From Ignavibacteria bacterium (lineage in GTDB: Bacteria; Bacteroidota; Ignavibacteria; Ignavibacteriales; Melioribacteraceae): a stretch of 7,751 nt of DNA. The number at the start of each line of letters is the position of its first letter. The stretch's first letter is position 1. Below the pieces are notes generated by a model, which worked only from the letters and a program-made list of their open reading frames with translations, had not been told where the DNA came from and made no database searches. Made by a program: the position numbers and the translations under genes. The stretch lies in contig DAIEQT010000111.1 of the NCBI GenBank assembly GCA_027347545.1, forward strand, positions 1 to 7,751, read 5' to 3'. This document shows, piece by piece, positions 6,583 to 7,751 of the stretch.

Positions 6583-7203
6583 ATGAAAAATATCTTGGAA
6601 AAAATTCTTTCGATCATCCTTTTGTTTGTGGGGTTTATTAGCTGTGTAGATAAAAATGTTGAGCCGGAAAGTTTGCCTAAAGAACCGGAGTTTCTAATTA
6701 ACACTCATAACGTTTGGACCTATGCATTTTATGATAGCCTCAGCGGGAAAAAAGATACGGTTTTAATAAGACCTTTGGGCGAGACAATGTATGATAACCG
6801 AATCCCCGCTTTTATTTGGCAGCTCAAATTTAAAGACTATACAGACACACATTACGTATTCATTTCTAAACATCTTGATTCGCTTAGAATAATTCCAAAT
6901 TTTACTTCCTGGGAACGCTATTTCAAACTGAATATGATTTTCCCGCTGGCAGTAGGTATGAAGTGGAAAGGAGAATGGATTAATGATACGGTTCGTGTTT
7001 TGAAACAAGAAAACATTCAAACTGGCAAAACAACTTATTCCAATGCGTTCTACCTAGAAGAAAGATGGGGTGCTTTAAACGACTACGGAACAATGAACGT
7101 GTGGTACTATCCGCAAGTTGGCATACTAAAACTACACCGTAAAGGGTGGGGGTTTAGTTTTATGAACCAAACGTGGGAATTGATTCGTTTGGATAAACAA
7201 TGA
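6583..7203 (+). CDS. Lipoprotein of unknown function
   Basis: The 206-residue product starts with a lipoprotein signal peptide: a short charged start (MKNILEK), a hydrophobic stretch and the lipobox-like FISC with Cys21, followed by VDKN. It should be lipid-anchored, most likely in the outer membrane. The mature part is rich in aromatic residues and predicted beta strands, with NVWTYAFYDS near 43-52, FPLAVGMKWKGEW at 120-132 and NVWYYPQVGILKLH at 172-185. The combination of an early N.W.Y, a central FPL.VG..W and a late YY.P.VGILK recurs, as far as I recall, in secreted and lipoproteins of Ignavibacteria and relatives, without a known function. No catalytic motif is visible. It is 148 bases from the previous gene, so it may or may not share its transcript. 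Confidence 0.8.
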   Translation: MKNILEKILSIILLFVGFISCVDKNVEPESLPKEPEFLINTHNVWTYAFYDSLSGKKDTVLIRPLGETMYDNRIPAFIWQLKFKDYTDTHYVFISKHLDSLRIIPNFTSWERYFKLNMIFPLAVGMKWKGEWINDTVRVLKQENIQTGKTTYSNAFYLEERWGALNDYGTMNVWYYPQVGILKLHRKGWGFSFMNQTWELIRLDKQ

Positions 7204-7240
7204 ATATCTTCAAGACAAATTTATAGTTTAACGCATCTTC

Positions 7241-7273
7241 AAATAAGAAATTTGATTTTCAAGCTTATTTTTA
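7241..7273 (+). terminator. Possible weak AT-rich terminator after the lipoprotein gene
   Basis: AAATAAG (7241-7247) pairs with CTTATTT (7264-7270), with a 16-base interior that has little extra pairing, followed by two more T and then AC. The stem is AT-rich and the T-run short, so this is only a weak candidate; it lies 37 bases after the stop codon. Confidence 0.25.
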
Positions 7274-7310
7274 CATAAGTTCATTTGGGATTTTACAGAG
7301 GGAGGGAATA

Positions 7311-7751
7311 ATGCTGTTGCAGTTCGTTTTACTGCTATGTACTACTTTACTTTTTGCTCAAAATCAGTTAGATGAGCTTAAGAAGAAAATTAAAAATCTA
7401 CCAGACACTGTAAAGGTCGATCAGCTTACAGATTTTTGCTGGGAGAATAGAAATAAAATTCCTCAACTCGCTTTAACAAGCGGCAAAGAAGCTGCCGGCA
7501 TTGCTGAATCAATTTCCGACTTTAAAAGACAGGCAGAAGCCTTAAATAAAATTGGGGTGGTATATCGTAATCTTTCCGATTATGATAAAGCTCTTAACAT
7601 GTACACTCAAGCACTAATGCTTTCCGAAAAAATCAAAGACTCAATTCAAATTGCTTACTCGTTAAATAATTTAGGCGGCATTTACCGTCTTGAGGGTAAT
7701 TATGAGGAGGCGCTTCGTTACATCCTGGAAGCTCTTGGAATTTTTGAGAAA
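7311..7751 (+). CDS. N-terminal part of a secreted or membrane TPR protein (3' end outside window), possibly a sensor
   Basis: From ATG 7311 the frame stays open to the end of the window: 147 codons with no stop. GGAGGG at 7301-7306 is a strong ribosome binding site 4 bases upstream. The start is a signal peptide or anchor (MLLQFVLLLCTTLLFA|Q). A helical segment follows with LPDTVKVDQLTDFCWENRNK, then two TPR units in register with a 40-residue period: LNKIGVVYRNLSDYDKALNMY (from 78) and LNNLGGIYRLEGNYEEALRYI (from 118). The LPDTVKVD...N..P..AL...A...A opening is typical of Bacteroidota-group proteins in which a periplasmic TPR array is followed by a membrane helix and a histidine kinase, adenylate cyclase, phosphatase or LuxR-type output domain. 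That output is outside the window, so the sensor role is inferred. Confidence 0.85.
   Translation, partial: MLLQFVLLLCTTLLFAQNQLDELKKKIKNLPDTVKVDQLTDFCWENRNKIPQLALTSGKEAAGIAESISDFKRQAEALNKIGVVYRNLSDYDKALNMYTQALMLSEKIKDSIQIAYSLNNLGGIYRLEGNYEEALRYILEALGIFEK

Overview
The window reads as chromosomal DNA of an AT-rich member of the Bacteroidota/Ignavibacteriota (FCB) group. The strongest clue is the C-terminal type IX secretion (T9SS) sorting domain on the first gene, with the NYPNPFNP opening, KVYDVLGKEV middle and GIYFYRL/KKMVLTK ending that is especially common in Ignavibacteria such as Ignavibacterium and Melioribacter. Four of the seven other genes are secreted carbohydrate- or ester-active or small secreted proteins with Sec signal peptides, one is a lipoprotein, and one is the start of a TPR protein. 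All genes lie on the + strand. I see no tRNA, rRNA, CRISPR array, transposase or phage gene.

Layout. 2-790 is the 3' end of a TPR-like protein with a T9SS tag, closed by a good intrinsic terminator (818-849). 1059-1574 is a small secreted protein of unknown function that looks like its own transcription unit: a candidate promoter (980-1009) in front and a 12-bp stem terminator (1596-1633) behind. 1684-2526 and 2637-3503 are tandem paralogous secreted alpha/beta hydrolases, separated by a weaker terminator (2534-2562). The second overlaps by 4 bases (ATGA) with 3500-5902, a GH127 (DUF1680) beta-L-arabinofuranosidase-type enzyme with all the zinc/cysteine active-site residues and a C-terminal discoidin-like domain. 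A DinB/YfiT-like four-helix protein follows 25 bases later (5928-6434). After an intergenic stretch with an unexplained hairpin comes a lipoprotein (6583-7203), then the start of a secreted TPR protein (7311 to the window end), probably a signalling protein whose output domain lies outside.

How the genes may work together. The most coherent unit is 2637-6434: a periplasmic ester hydrolase translationally coupled to a periplasmic GH127 glycosidase, with a cytoplasmic DinB-like protein at the end. An inferred reading is that the hydrolase removes acyl groups from, or otherwise prepares, an arabinofuranoside- or related plant-glycan oligosaccharide that the GH127 enzyme then cleaves. No SusC/SusD pair or regulator is visible, so this is at most part of a glycan-use locus. 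Nothing here is clearly a wholly new system. The most unusual points are the diverged catalytic-acid position in the hydrolase pair, the coupling of hydrolase to GH127, and the hairpin at 6484-6528.
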